This document shows positions 1-8,250 of a DNA stretch of 64,000 nt, one piece after another. Under the pieces are notes generated by a model that saw only the letters and a list, made by a program, of their open reading frames with translations, was not told the DNA's origin and ran no database searches. Each line of letters begins with the position of its first letter. The first letter of the stretch is position 1. The stretch is from Bacteriovoracaceae bacterium UBA3083 (lineage in GTDB: Bacteria; Bdellovibrionota; Bacteriovoracia; Bacteriovoracales; Bacteriovoracaceae): assembly GCA_002366565.1 (NCBI GenBank), contig DFBJ01000012.1:62001-126000 (forward strand), read 5' to 3'. Both the position numbers and the translations under genes were made by a program.

Positions 1-1
1 T

Positions 2-43
2 GGCGTCTGTGTTACTTCTGAGTTGAAAATCCAAAGGACTTAA
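2..43 (+). CDS. C-terminal end of an upstream gene (partial)
   Basis: A reading frame open from the left window edge ends in TAA at 41-43, reading GVCVTSELKIQRT. The stop overlaps the AAGGAG ribosome-binding site of the next gene, the tight spacing expected of an operon. The other two forward frames stop earlier. Only 13 residues are visible, so no product can be named and the frame could be accidental. Confidence 0.3.
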   Translation, partial: GVCVTSELKIQRT

Positions 44-53
44 AGGAGTCGTT

Positions 54-425
54 ATGAGAAAATTCATCAGTTTATCTGCAATATTGCTGTCATTCTCTTG
101 TCTGTCAGCAGAAGTTCTAGAATGTGGTTTATTTAAAGGCTTTGCTGGGGGAACACCAATTAAAACAGTGAAAGCTAACTTAGAAAATGAGAATATCTAT
201 GCTTACGAAACAAACCAAGAAGAGAGAGCTTCAATTTCCATAGTTTCTCAAGAGGGTAATTTTGTAAGAGTTAGAATTTCTCAACCAGAAGACTATAACG
301 AAGTAATACTTGATAAAGGAATGCTTTTATCAATGAAAGAAAGAGATTCTTTTGGCTTAGTTATTAATGGTGCCAAAGAGACAAAGATGAGCGCTATTTG
401 CTATAAAGGCTCAGCCCCTTTTTAA
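54..425 (+). CDS. Small secreted protein of unknown function
   Basis: The 123-residue product begins with a clear Sec signal peptide (residues 1-19, basic start then a Leu/Ser-rich core, likely cleavage after LSA), so it should be exported to the periplasm or beyond. The mature part is about 100 residues, mixed polar, with cysteines near residues 24 and 116 that could form a disulphide. AAGGAG lies 7 bases before the ATG, and a strong intrinsic terminator follows the stop within 30 bases, so it is the last gene of its transcript. I do not recognise the family; the size and pattern suggest a small beta-rich periplasmic protein, which is inference only. Confidence 0.75.
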   Translation: MRKFISLSAILLSFSCLSAEVLECGLFKGFAGGTPIKTVKANLENENIYAYETNQEERASISIVSQEGNFVRVRISQPEDYNEVILDKGMLLSMKERDSFGLVINGAKETKMSAICYKGSAPF

Positions 426-453
426 AAGATTATTTTACTATTTTCATATAAAT

Positions 454-483
454 AAAAGAGCCCTTTTTCAGGGCTCTTTTATT
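454..483 (+). terminator. Rho-independent terminator
   Basis: A 10-bp perfect stem (454-463 with 471-480), loop of 7 bases, GC-rich at its inner end and ending in TTTT, sits 28 bases after the stop of the small secreted protein gene. Confidence 0.9.
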
Positions 484-921
484 GTTCAAGAAAACACTCT
501 TTTAGCATTCTTCTTAATTCCAGTGAGAGATATACTTACAAGCTTTGCATAACTTTGAAGTTAGAGAGTGATTGGAATCAAGCGGAAATAGTTTCTAAAA
601 AACATGCAGTAAGTTTTTTAATGTAAAAAAAAAATGTGTGCTGATGAAAGTATCGAGTCTACTTATGACGAATATTTAATTGAGCTTAAGAAGAATTAGT
701 TTTATAGTATTAATACTCTTACACTCTACACTTAAAGATAGTGCAGGTGTTTAAGGAATTCTCGAGGGCCGTGGCTATTTTGGCTACAAAAAATAATTTC
801 ATGAATAAAAAAGTTAGGTTATAATTTCAGTGGCCCCTCCACCATTTCATTTACAGCATAAATTTATCTAGCTAGACTATAGATTTGATGGAATGAACAA
901 CTAAGATAATAGAGGTATACT
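484..921. other. 438-bp gap with possible gene and tRNA-like relics
   Basis: No intact gene is supported. Two short open stretches (about 549-626 and 634-699) lie in different frames on either side of a run of ten A residues; together they read like a broken coding relic but match nothing I know. Near 764-844 a GC-rich segment can form a short stem (764-770 with 832-839, one bulge) and ends in CCTCCACCA, like a tRNA or tmRNA 3' end, but no T-arm can be folded. An AGAGG-like site precedes the GNAT gene. Confidence 0.3.
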
Positions 922-1446
922 ATGTTATCGTTAAGATTACTTTCTTTAGATGATAGGGAGGCTTTTTATAAGGCCTTTAATGAGCCTTGGGAAAGTCATT
1001 TTGATTTCATACATTACTGGGAATCTTTAGCAGATATGAACTTTGATAAGTACGTCGCTATGTCTCCTGGTTTTTCACAAGGTCTACATATTCCAAAAGA
1101 GCATGTTCCAGCAATTTTACTTTTTGCATTTAATGAACTCGGGGAAATTGTAGGTCGTACATCTATAAGATATGAGCTTACTGAACAACTTTTAAAAGAG
1201 GGTGGGCATATTGGTTACGGAGTGTGTCCTAGTCATAGAAGAAAAGGATATGCCACAGAAATTTTAAAGCTAAGTTTGAATTGGGTAAAAAGTAACTTAC
1301 CAAATATTAATAAAGTCCTTGTAACATGTGATGATGGGAATATTGGTTCTCAAAAAACAATAGAAAGTAATAATGGAGAACTTGAGAATATTATAGAAGT
1401 TGGAAAAGGACATCGAAAAATGCGATATTGGATTTCACTTCTCTAG
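922..1446 (+). CDS. GNAT-family N-acetyltransferase
   Basis: The 174-residue product has the GCN5-related acetyltransferase fold: N-terminal beta-alpha part, then the acetyl-CoA binding motif A around residues 107-125 (HIGYGVCPSHRRKGYATEIL, with the R-x-x-K-G-Y/x-A pyrophosphate loop) and a C-terminal segment with the conserved Asn region (NIGSQKTIESNNGELE) seen in RimJ/RimL-like members. It would transfer an acetyl group from acetyl-CoA to an amine; the substrate cannot be read from the sequence. It stands alone between two long gaps, so it may have been acquired separately. Length is normal for the family. Confidence 0.88.
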   Translation: MLSLRLLSLDDREAFYKAFNEPWESHFDFIHYWESLADMNFDKYVAMSPGFSQGLHIPKEHVPAILLFAFNELGEIVGRTSIRYELTEQLLKEGGHIGYGVCPSHRRKGYATEILKLSLNWVKSNLPNINKVLVTCDDGNIGSQKTIESNNGELENIIEVGKGHRKMRYWISLL

Positions 1447-1815
1447 TAATAACTTCGACCTGCTTTCGATATGATTTGAAGAAGCTCTATCATGCTATTC
1501 TTAAATTTTTTTTAAATTACAAACCTCTTTGTTCTTGATCGATTTTATTCTTCATGAACTTTTCTTGTATCATTCATACCTAAGGTGCAACTTTATTTCT
1601 GTAGTTCGTTATCTATTAATCTTTTTCCCTGCTTATCCAAAACGATGCGATTAAGCGATTGATTATCCTTCATAAAAAACTAAAGTACCAAAAACTACGA
1701 TCATAAAAATCGTAGTTTTTTGTATGTTTGATTATTGATAAATTTATTCTAAGTAAGAATATGTCACCTTTTACTAAAATTTTCCTTTCTATGTTATAAA
1801 AAGCCTATATGCGTA
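1447..1815. other. 369-bp gap without a gene
   Basis: AT-rich stretch between the GNAT gene and the convergent HPF-like gene. No supported open frame. The only clear structure is the hairpin at 1690-1721. A short regulatory RNA ending in that hairpin is possible but not supported by a clear promoter. Confidence 0.5.
1690..1721. terminator. Bidirectional intrinsic terminator
   Basis: A 12-bp perfect stem (1690-1701 with 1709-1720) with a 7-base loop, flanked by A-run and T-run, can terminate on either strand. It lies 95 bases beyond the stop of the minus-strand HPF-like gene and 243 bases beyond the GNAT gene, so the first is the more natural client. Confidence 0.8.
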
Positions 1816-2181
1816 TTATGCTGTTTGAGAGTTAGAATTAGTATAACTTGTCTCTATATTTAAATTTTGTCTAAAGCGTCTTTTTTTCCATTCAAGCAAT
1901 TGTTGATCAATTTCTTTTTCTAGAAGTTCATAGACTTGAAAAGGTGAATGGCCGACCTTTGTTGAATAGAAGTTTTCTGATATTGATCTAATAGATATTG
2001 TTCCAACTATAGAAGATTTACTATTTTCGAATAAAAGATCAAAAGAGCATTGCGCTGGAGCACGGTCTTTTAGAAGGTTTAACTTACTTTTGATTTTACA
2101 ATAGTCTCTTTGGTCCATTGTAACACCGTAGGCATTTACATTTTTCTCTGGTGAATTGATGAAGTCCCTTTCTCTGAACAT
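1816..2181 (-). CDS. HPF/RaiA-like protein (tentative)
   Basis: The 121-residue protein has the pattern of ribosome hibernation factors (sigma-54 modulation/S30EA type): a helix, two beta strands around residues 45-66, a loop, then a helix whose end is Lys/Arg-rich (YELLEKEIDQQLLEWKKRR, about 83-102). This resembles the 'KL..QL.K.K.R' end of HPF/YfiA, proteins that bind the small ribosomal subunit in starvation. Similarity is structural rather than sequence-strong. The ATG has an excellent AGGAGG site 5 bases upstream. It is divergent from a second small protein of similar design at 2623-2979. It could instead be an unrelated small alpha/beta protein. Confidence 0.6.
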   Translation of the reverse strand: MFRERDFINSPEKNVNAYGVTMDQRDYCKIKSKLNLLKDRAPAQCSFDLLFENSKSSIVGTISIRSISENFYSTKVGHSPFQVYELLEKEIDQQLLEWKKRRFRQNLNIETSYTNSNSQTA

Positions 2182-2622
2182 GTTTCCTCCTATTTCTTAT
2201 GTGAAGAATTAAGCAGTAGTCTTTTCTCTATTTTCAAAAAGGTTTAATATTTTACAGTAGTTGAATCTCTATTTAATTAATCCAAATAAGCTTTACCTAA
2301 ATATTTGAAAATAGATAGAATACCCACTGTTTATAAATATTTTGGTATGGAATTGATTGTCGTCAAGATCTAGTTAATTTTTTTTTTGATATTTTTTTCT
2401 TGTAGACCTTGACATTTTTTTTAGACAATCCATTATATTTTATAGAAGTAAAAAGTAGCTAAGAGAAAGAGAACATTCATGGAGGATTGTTAAGAAAATT
2501 TAAAAATATCAAAGATAAATACTGAACTTTTTTAATATTGATGGCCCCTGGCCTATATGACGGAGAGAAACTAAGTATAATTTTTGTAGGGTACTCTCTC
2601 TGTCCAGAGATTAGGAGTACAC
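2182..2622. other. 441-bp divergent promoter region
   Basis: The gap separates two divergent HPF-like genes. It contains a sigma-70-like promoter for the rightward operon (2409-2439) and, close to the GTG start at 2623, a hairpin (CGGAGAGA near 2560 pairing with TCTCTCTG near 2595, one G-U pair) in the presumed 5' leader. No further gene is supported; a 33-codon frame at 2541 lacks a ribosome-binding site. Confidence 0.45.
2409..2439 (+). promoter_or_regulatory. Putative sigma-70 promoter of the 2623-8069 operon
   Basis: A perfect -35 TTGACA (2409-2414) is followed by a T-rich spacer and AT-rich -10 candidates (CATTAT 2431-2436, spacer 16; or TATATT 2434-2439, spacer 19). It would give a leader of about 175 bases before the GTG at 2623. 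Confidence 0.5.
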
Positions 2623-2979
2623 GTGATTTGCCCTCAACATAGCTTTTTTAAATTAAACGATAATATTTCTATATTCAATATAGAGTTAAGCACTTCAGAC
2701 GAAGAAGAGCTTCTTAAACTTCTATCTCCTATTCAGGAGCTTTTAAATTCTCATAAGAAAAATTCAATCTATCTCTATATGAGTGGAGGACTATTTCACG
2801 CTGAAGGAATTATTCAGATTGGCGAAAAATATGCAAATGCTAATTCGGTCGGATGTAATTTAAGTGAAACAATTAAAAAATTAACTCCTAAGTTAATAGA
2901 GGCAACTAGCGCCAGTAACTTATATCCACGTAATAAACAATTATGTATGGGGGAAAGATATGAAGTCATTACAAAGTAG
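2623..2979 (+). CDS. Small HPF-like/unknown protein
   Basis: A 118-residue protein starting at GTG with AGGAG 5 bases upstream. Residues 48-66 form two probable beta strands (NSIYLYMSGGLFHAEGIIQ), followed by a polar loop and a helix (SETIKKLTPKLIEA, about 81-94). The order helix-strand-strand-helix resembles ribosome hibernation factors and mirrors the divergent gene at 1816-2181. The 3' end overlaps the hsp20-like gene by 20 bases, so the two are translationally coupled, which fits a stress role. Family assignment is tentative. Confidence 0.65.
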   Translation: MICPQHSFFKLNDNISIFNIELSTSDEEELLKLLSPIQELLNSHKKNSIYLYMSGGLFHAEGIIQIGEKYANANSVGCNLSETIKKLTPKLIEATSASNLYPRNKQLCMGERYEVITK

Positions 2980-3565
2980 GATTTTATTTTTATTTGGTTC
3001 ATTCTTGTTTGGAGGTTTAAGTACTTATTTAGCTATGGACTTTATGGATATGAAGAATAAATTGAGGCAACAAGATTTAACTGTCTCAGATAACCGCTCA
3101 TTAAATACTATGAAACCTGCAACTTTGGTTAGAGATCAATTTTCTGATATAGATCAATTTCATAGAGCTATGAGACGCAATATGGAGAACGCTTTCAGTG
3201 GAGACATATTTGGAAGTAATTTCTTCAGCAGTAATATGTTTGATACTGACTTCTCTAATATGAATCTTTCAGGTGGATTCGAAGTGATAGAGAGAGAAGA
3301 TGATGAATTTAAATATATTGAAGTTATAACTGATGTTGAGGATAAAGATTCGATTGATGTCAATGTATCAAATGGAGTCATTTCTATTTCCGGTGAATTT
3401 AGAAAAATAGATGATACACAAGGTATAAATAGTAGATCAATGTCTAGTTATATTTCACAGTCTAGCCGTACGTTAAACGTTCCATACGGAGTAATAGAGG
3501 AAGATGTAAAAATAGTTACAAATGATAATAAAATAATTCTCAAATTTCCTAAGGACAAAATATAA
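2960..3565 (+). CDS. Membrane-anchored Hsp20/alpha-crystallin-type small heat shock protein
   Basis: The 201-residue product has an N-terminal transmembrane anchor (about residues 7-26), a linker with Asn/Ser/Phe-rich segments (75-105), and a C-terminal alpha-crystallin domain (about 107-200) shown by strands VNVSNGVISISGEF, the late TLNVPYGV and KIVTNDNKIILKFPK. Hsp20 proteins hold unfolding proteins in a refoldable state. An anchored form would act on the periplasmic or inner-membrane side, unlike cytosolic Hsp20. The ATG overlaps the preceding gene and has a G-rich ribosome site (GGGGGAAAG). Eleven bases separate it from the ABC ATPase, suggesting one transcript. Confidence 0.8.
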   Translation: MKSLQSRILFLFGSFLFGGLSTYLAMDFMDMKNKLRQQDLTVSDNRSLNTMKPATLVRDQFSDIDQFHRAMRRNMENAFSGDIFGSNFFSSNMFDTDFSNMNLSGGFEVIEREDDEFKYIEVITDVEDKDSIDVNVSNGVISISGEFRKIDDTQGINSRSMSSYISQSSRTLNVPYGVIEEDVKIVTNDNKIILKFPKDKI

Positions 3566-3575
3566 GGAGGTCTTT

Positions 3576-4313
3576 GTGCTTGAGGTGAGATCTATCTCGA
3601 AGAAGTTTGGAGATTTTCAGGCAGTAAGGGATGTTAGTTTTAAAGCTGACCAGGGAGAAGTCCTTGGTTTCCTTGGACCAAACGGTGCCGGAAAATCTAC
3701 AACTATGAAAATGATTACGGGCTTTTTGGATGTTACAGGAGGTGACGCCAAAATTTGTGGAAAGTCTATTTTGAACGAAACATTGGCAGCGCAAAAAGAA
3801 TTGGGATATGTTCCTGAGAATGCTCCTCTATACGAAGATATGTTTGTAAGAGAGTTTCTTGAGTTTATTGCAAATATGAGAAATGTAGAGCAAGAGCAAA
3901 TTCCTAAGAGGGTAATTGAAGTCATCAATATGTGTGCTTTGAAAGATGTTGAGTTTCAAAAGCTAGAAACTCTATCTAAGGGATATAAGAGAAGAGTCTC
4001 ATTAGCCCAAGCATTAATTCATGATCCAAGCGTTCTAATATTAGATGAACCAACTGATGGACTAGATCCCAATCAGAAACACGATGTAAGAGAATTAATA
4101 AAAGAACTATCAAAAGAGAAGTGTATTTTAATTTCGACTCATATCTTAGAGGAAGTAGAGGAGGTATGTGACCGTTGTATCATCATAGGTCAAGGTGAGA
4201 AGTTGTTCGAAGGAACTCCTGATGAACTGAAAGCAAAGTCTGATAAGGGACGTATTCAGGATGTATTTAGAGTGATAACTACTGATTGTAAACTACAAGG
4301 GGTAAATCTATGA
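3576..4313 (+). CDS. ABC transporter ATP-binding protein (GldA/ABC-2 type)
   Basis: A 245-residue ATPase with Walker A GPNGAGKST (34-42), Q-loop region, ABC signature LSKGYKRRVSLAQAL (about 132-146), Walker B LILDEPTDGLDP and the switch His in STHILEE. It powers the ABC-2 permease encoded next. Start is GTG at 3576, 5 bases after AAGGAGG; no ATG is available upstream in frame. The stop overlaps the permease start (ATG 4310). With the GldG-like and DUF4340 genes it forms a Gld-type export module, known in Bacteroidetes gliding but widespread elsewhere with unknown cargo. Confidence 0.93.
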   Translation: MLEVRSISKKFGDFQAVRDVSFKADQGEVLGFLGPNGAGKSTTMKMITGFLDVTGGDAKICGKSILNETLAAQKELGYVPENAPLYEDMFVREFLEFIANMRNVEQEQIPKRVIEVINMCALKDVEFQKLETLSKGYKRRVSLAQALIHDPSVLILDEPTDGLDPNQKHDVRELIKELSKEKCILISTHILEEVEEVCDRCIIIGQGEKLFEGTPDELKAKSDKGRIQDVFRVITTDCKLQGVNL

Positions 4314-5056
4314 TGGATCGAACTGTGAAGCATCTCTTTATGAAAGAGTTTTCAAGCTACTTCAAAACACCATTAGGATACGTATTTTTGGTAATCTTTT
4401 TATTTGGAATAGGCTATTTAACATTTGAACCTGGCCGAGGAAGTTTCTTCTATATGCGTGAAGCCTCAATGAGCTCATTCTTTCGCTACATCCCGTGGAT
4501 GTTTCTCTTTCTAATTCCTGCTGTTAGTATGAGGCTCTGGTCTGACGAGAGAAAGGCCGGAACAATTGAGCTTCTTCTGACAATGCCCGTAACTATTAGG
4601 CAAGCAGTGATTGCGAAGTTTTTAGCTTCATGGGCATTTATAGGTATTGCTTTAGCGGGAACCTTCCCAATGATTTTTACTATTGTATATTTAGGAAATC
4701 CTGACCTTGGTGTAGTCTTCCTTGGCTACCTAGCATCTTTCTTTATGGCCGGAGCACTTCTAGCTGTAGGAGGATTTTTCTCGGCCCTAACTAAGAATCA
4801 AGTTGTCAGTTTTATACTGACTGTTTGTGTAAGCTTTATGCTTATTATGGCGGGGTCACCTCCTATTTTAGACTTTATATCAACTTTTTTACCTAAGTTC
4901 TTTGTTGATCTTTTTGAATCCCTCAGTGTTTTAAATCACTTTGATTCTATTGAGAGAGGAGTGCTTAGCTTAAGTAATATATGGTTTTTTACAGTTATGA
5001 TTACTTGTTGGTTGTATGGAAGCATGATTCTTTTAAATGAGAATAAGGCCAATTAA
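4310..5056 (+). CDS. ABC-2 type permease (GldF-like)
   Basis: The 248-residue protein has about six transmembrane helices (near residues 24-44, 58-78, 101-125, 135-158, 166-188 and 222-242) and the conserved ABC-2 segment after helix two, RLWSDERKAGTIELLLTMPV, which matches GldF/NatB/YhhJ-type permeases. It should form the membrane channel for the ATPase encoded just upstream, whose stop it overlaps by 4 bases. Its own stop overlaps the GldG-like start at 5056. Cargo unknown. Confidence 0.92.
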   Translation: MMDRTVKHLFMKEFSSYFKTPLGYVFLVIFLFGIGYLTFEPGRGSFFYMREASMSSFFRYIPWMFLFLIPAVSMRLWSDERKAGTIELLLTMPVTIRQAVIAKFLASWAFIGIALAGTFPMIFTIVYLGNPDLGVVFLGYLASFFMAGALLAVGGFFSALTKNQVVSFILTVCVSFMLIMAGSPPILDFISTFLPKFFVDLFESLSVLNHFDSIERGVLSLSNIWFFTVMITCWLYGSMILLNENKAN

Positions 5057-7044
5057 TGGAGGTTCAAGTGGATAAAAATAAAGAAAACTATTTAAAAATC
5101 ATTCTAGGTCTTCTCTCAATGACTTTTATGATTTATGTAGGATCAACTATCTTTAAGAAAGTTAGAGTCGATTTTACACAAGAGAATCTTTATACCTTAT
5201 CTAAAGGTACAAAATCTATTTTGTCTAAATTAGATTCACCAATTAAATTAAAACTATATTATTCTAAGACTGCGGCCAATAAAGGAACTGAAGGTCTTAG
5301 AGCTTTTAATAATCATTTCCTATATGTTCAGGAACTATTGCGGCAATACGTAGGGAATTCTCGAAATAACTTATCTTTAACAATAATTGACCCTAGGCCT
5401 GATACTCCTGAAGAGGAAGATGCACTTGTTTATGGCCTTAAGAAATTTAATCTAACAGAAACTGAGAGATACTTTTTTGGTTTAGTTGCTGAAAATGAAT
5501 CAGGTACTGAGAAGATAATTGAGTTTTTTGATCCAAATCAAAAAGATAAGCTCGAGTACCAGTTAACTAAACTTATCTATACAGTTTTAAATCCTCAGAA
5601 GAAAAACATAGGTATTATTTCTTCTTTAGAAGTTATGACAGAAGACTTAAGTCCGTATATGGCCCAGATTATGCGGATGCAGGGAAAGAATGTTGATGAA
5701 TCATGGATGATTTCTAAAATGTTAGGAGAATTTTACAATGTTAAAAGTATAGATAAGGAAGCGGACGCAATTTCTGGTGTTGATACTCTTGTTATAATTC
5801 ACCCAAAAGGTTTTCCTGAAAAAACATTATTTGCCATCGATCAATACTTAATGAAGGGCGGTAAATTACTTGTGTTTGTGGATCCTCTAGCAGTTAGCGA
5901 CAGAAGTGGAAACACTGGCGCCATATCTAGTTCCCCTGATATTGGCTTTAAAAAATTGATGGATAAGTGGGGAGTTGAAGCTAAGGGAAATACATTTGCC
6001 GGAGATAAGTACTTGAGCGGTATCGGTAGATTCAACCCTAATATGCCTGCAGGTAGACTCCTTGCTCTCCTTGAGTGTAATGAGCAGTGTACAGATACTT
6101 ATAAAGACAATATCACATCAGGTATTAACAAAACGACATTCGTCTATCCTGGGGTGTTAACTACTAAAGAAATTGATGGAGTAAAGCATTCTCCTATTAT
6201 CTCTACTACAGATAAGGGAAATAGCTACATCGCACAAAACTATGAACTTAATAATCCTAGCGCATTATGGAATAAATTTTCTGAAGGAAGTGAACCTGTT
6301 GTTATTGGTTACCGTAGTGTTGGTAAGTTTAAAAGTGCCTTTCCTGATGGAATCAAAAAAGATGTAGACAAAGATAAGAAAGATCAAAAATCTAAAAAAG
6401 ATGATGAGAAGAAAGCTGTGTTGAAGGAGTCATCAAAAGAGAGTGCTATCGTTGTTTTTTCTGATGTGGACTTCATAAGTGACCAATTCGCTTTCAAAGA
6501 AACATTCCTAGGTGCTGCTGTTGCAAATGATAATAGTACAGTCTTTCTAAATAGTGTAGAGGCCTTGACAGGCGATATTGATCTTATGAGTGTTAGATCT
6601 AAAGGACGTATAAATAGATCATTTGATGTCATCAATAAGATTGAGCTTGAGGCCGAGAAAAGAACAGCAGATAAAGTTAAGGAGATAAACGGAAGTATTG
6701 TTAGATTCCAAAATGAACTCAATCAACTTGGAAGAAAGGCCAATGATGGAAATATTGCAGTTCTTCAAAATGAAGGGGTTCGCAAAAAGAAAGAGTTGGC
6801 AAAGAAGATTGCTATTTTAAAAAAAGAGCTCCGTATGGTTAAAAGAGAAGGGCGAGAGAAGATTGAAGGTATTGGTAAGTTCTTCCAGTATCTGAATACG
6901 CTCTTTGTTCCGTTAATTATTGTCGGTTTTGGAATCTTCTATAGCAGAAAAAGAAGCCGACTCATGCAAGGAAGAAGAATTGTTAAAACTGAAGACTCTA
7001 ATACAGAGAAACATTCTAATCGAATGACGGAGGTGAATATATGA
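5056..7044 (+). CDS. GldG-like ABC transporter auxiliary protein
   Basis: A 662-residue membrane-anchored protein: N-terminal TM (about 14-32), then VDFTQENLYTLSKGTKSIL, a hallmark of the GldG/ABC_transp_aux family (DUF7088 plus IFT52-like domain), a large periplasmic region including VIIHPKGFPEKTLFAIDQYLMKGGKLLVFVDP, a highly charged Lys/Asp/Glu linker (about 435-460), a coiled coil (about 530-600) and a C-terminal TM (about 610-628). In Flavobacterium, GldA-F-G form a complex needed for gliding; outside that group its role is unknown. Overlaps neighbours on both sides. Confidence 0.9.
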   Translation: MEVQVDKNKENYLKIILGLLSMTFMIYVGSTIFKKVRVDFTQENLYTLSKGTKSILSKLDSPIKLKLYYSKTAANKGTEGLRAFNNHFLYVQELLRQYVGNSRNNLSLTIIDPRPDTPEEEDALVYGLKKFNLTETERYFFGLVAENESGTEKIIEFFDPNQKDKLEYQLTKLIYTVLNPQKKNIGIISSLEVMTEDLSPYMAQIMRMQGKNVDESWMISKMLGEFYNVKSIDKEADAISGVDTLVIIHPKGFPEKTLFAIDQYLMKGGKLLVFVDPLAVSDRSGNTGAISSSPDIGFKKLMDKWGVEAKGNTFAGDKYLSGIGRFNPNMPAGRLLALLECNEQCTDTYKDNITSGINKTTFVYPGVLTTKEIDGVKHSPIISTTDKGNSYIAQNYELNNPSALWNKFSEGSEPVVIGYRSVGKFKSAFPDGIKKDVDKDKKDQKSKKDDEKKAVLKESSKESAIVVFSDVDFISDQFAFKETFLGAAVANDNSTVFLNSVEALTGDIDLMSVRSKGRINRSFDVINKIELEAEKRTADKVKEINGSIVRFQNELNQLGRKANDGNIAVLQNEGVRKKKELAKKIAILKKELRMVKREGREKIEGIGKFFQYLNTLFVPLIIVGFGIFYSRKRSRLMQGRRIVKTEDSNTEKHSNRMTEVNI

Positions 7045-8069
7045 AACTAAAAACTCTATCTGTTTTTACGGGAGCTCTTTTAGTCGCATCACTATTTGTA
7101 TACTCAAATGAGAATAAGCGTGGAACAGATCTCTTGAGTGGTAGTGACTATGTTAAAGGACTCGATCTGAATAAGATTCAAAAAATATCACTAAGTTTTA
7201 ATAAGAGTGAGAAGTTAACTCTTACAAGAGATTCTGATCAATTTGTCCTTGAGAATCACAAGTCTTATCCGGCTAAAACAGATGTGGTTAATGATTTAAT
7301 CTACAAGATTGCGAGTATTCAAGTTAAGGAGAAGGTTACTTCTGTCGATGGTGAAGATGATTTAAAGAAGTATGGGCTGGATAAGAATAAGAGAAAGTAT
7401 TTAATTGAATTGTTTGATAATAATGATAATAAAACTATTTCAATTAGGGTAGGCAATGCATACAAAGGAAAAGGTAATTATCTATATAAAGAAGGTGGTG
7501 AGGATGTATACCTTTCTCAGAAAACACTCTGGTTAAACTCTTCTTATAAAGACTTTATTAATACAGTTCTCCTTGAAGCTAATGACGCTGATATCGAGAT
7601 GGTGACACTAAAGACTGATAAGACTTTAGAGATTGCTAGAGGAGACGAAGGATTCTCTGTTCTATCTCCTAAAAACTCAAAATATAAAAAAGATAAAGTT
7701 CAGGAGTATGTAAAAAACTTCTCATCAATATCTTTTGATGAATACTATTCTTTGACTGAGCCTCGTGTTCAAGGCCTTCATTTTGATAAAGATATTAAAA
7801 TTAAATTAAAAAATAAACTGATCTATAAAATAAGTCTTGCTAAAGACAATGAAGATCACTTTGTTAAATTATCCGCCTTACTTGATGAAGTATCTAATAA
7901 ATTTGTAGTGAAAAAAGATGATGGAAAAGAAGAATTACAAAAAATAGAAGACGTTATTAAAGCACAAGCGGACGCTCAAAAATTCAATATTGGTAGAGGA
8001 GCATGGGTATATAAGATTGATAAATCTATATATGAAAAACTTGCCAAGAAATCTAACTTCTTTATGTAA
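7041..8069 (+). CDS. DUF4340-containing protein of the Gld-type ABC module
   Basis: The 342-residue protein has one N-terminal TM or uncleaved signal (residues 5-21) and an extracytoplasmic region with the DUF4340 pattern: a DxxKIQKISLSF strand, then YGLDKNKRKYLIEL and a repeat-like second half. DUF4340 proteins routinely follow GldG-like genes and are presumed periplasmic partners of the transporter. The start overlaps the GldG-like stop (ATGA). A hairpin follows 5 bases after the stop, closing the operon. Confidence 0.88.
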   Translation: MKLKTLSVFTGALLVASLFVYSNENKRGTDLLSGSDYVKGLDLNKIQKISLSFNKSEKLTLTRDSDQFVLENHKSYPAKTDVVNDLIYKIASIQVKEKVTSVDGEDDLKKYGLDKNKRKYLIELFDNNDNKTISIRVGNAYKGKGNYLYKEGGEDVYLSQKTLWLNSSYKDFINTVLLEANDADIEMVTLKTDKTLEIARGDEGFSVLSPKNSKYKKDKVQEYVKNFSSISFDEYYSLTEPRVQGLHFDKDIKIKLKNKLIYKISLAKDNEDHFVKLSALLDEVSNKFVVKKDDGKEELQKIEDVIKAQADAQKFNIGRGAWVYKIDKSIYEKLAKKSNFFM

Positions 8070-8073
8070 TAAG

Positions 8074-8099
8074 CTAATGGGGGAGTTGTCCCCCATTAG
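8074..8099 (+). terminator. Terminator hairpin of the Gld-type operon
   Basis: An 11-bp perfect stem (8074-8084 with 8089-8099) with a GTTG loop and five G-C pairs next to the loop. The T-tract afterwards is poor (TATCCCTATCTT), so it may need Rho or act as an mRNA 3'-end stabiliser. Confidence 0.7.
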
Positions 8100-8250
8100 T
8101 ATCCCTATCTTGTAGTATTCTTTATGTTTAAATTTATTCCAAAGTAGGATGATATTTATCTTACTATTATGAGTAGCATTTTTGTTTTCAGATCTTTATA
8201 TTGTATTTAATCGTAAGGTATATTTAAATTCGTATAGATGTGGAGATATT

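Noticed and set aside
634..699. 22-codon frame after a run of ten A residues (MCADESIESTYDEYL...)
   Set aside because: No ribosome site, no recognisable homology, and very short; kept only as a note in the gap entry.
829..844. Complete tRNA or tmRNA gene ending in CCTCCACCA
   Set aside because: No T-arm, anticodon arm or D-arm can be folded in front of it.
2541..2639. 33-codon frame in the leader of the 2623 gene (leader peptide?)
   Set aside because: No ribosome site and it overlaps the ribosome site and start of the real gene; no attenuator-type codon run.
8182..8250. Longer TTG start for the APC permease
   Set aside because: No ribosome site; GTG 8251 has GGAG and matches the family start.
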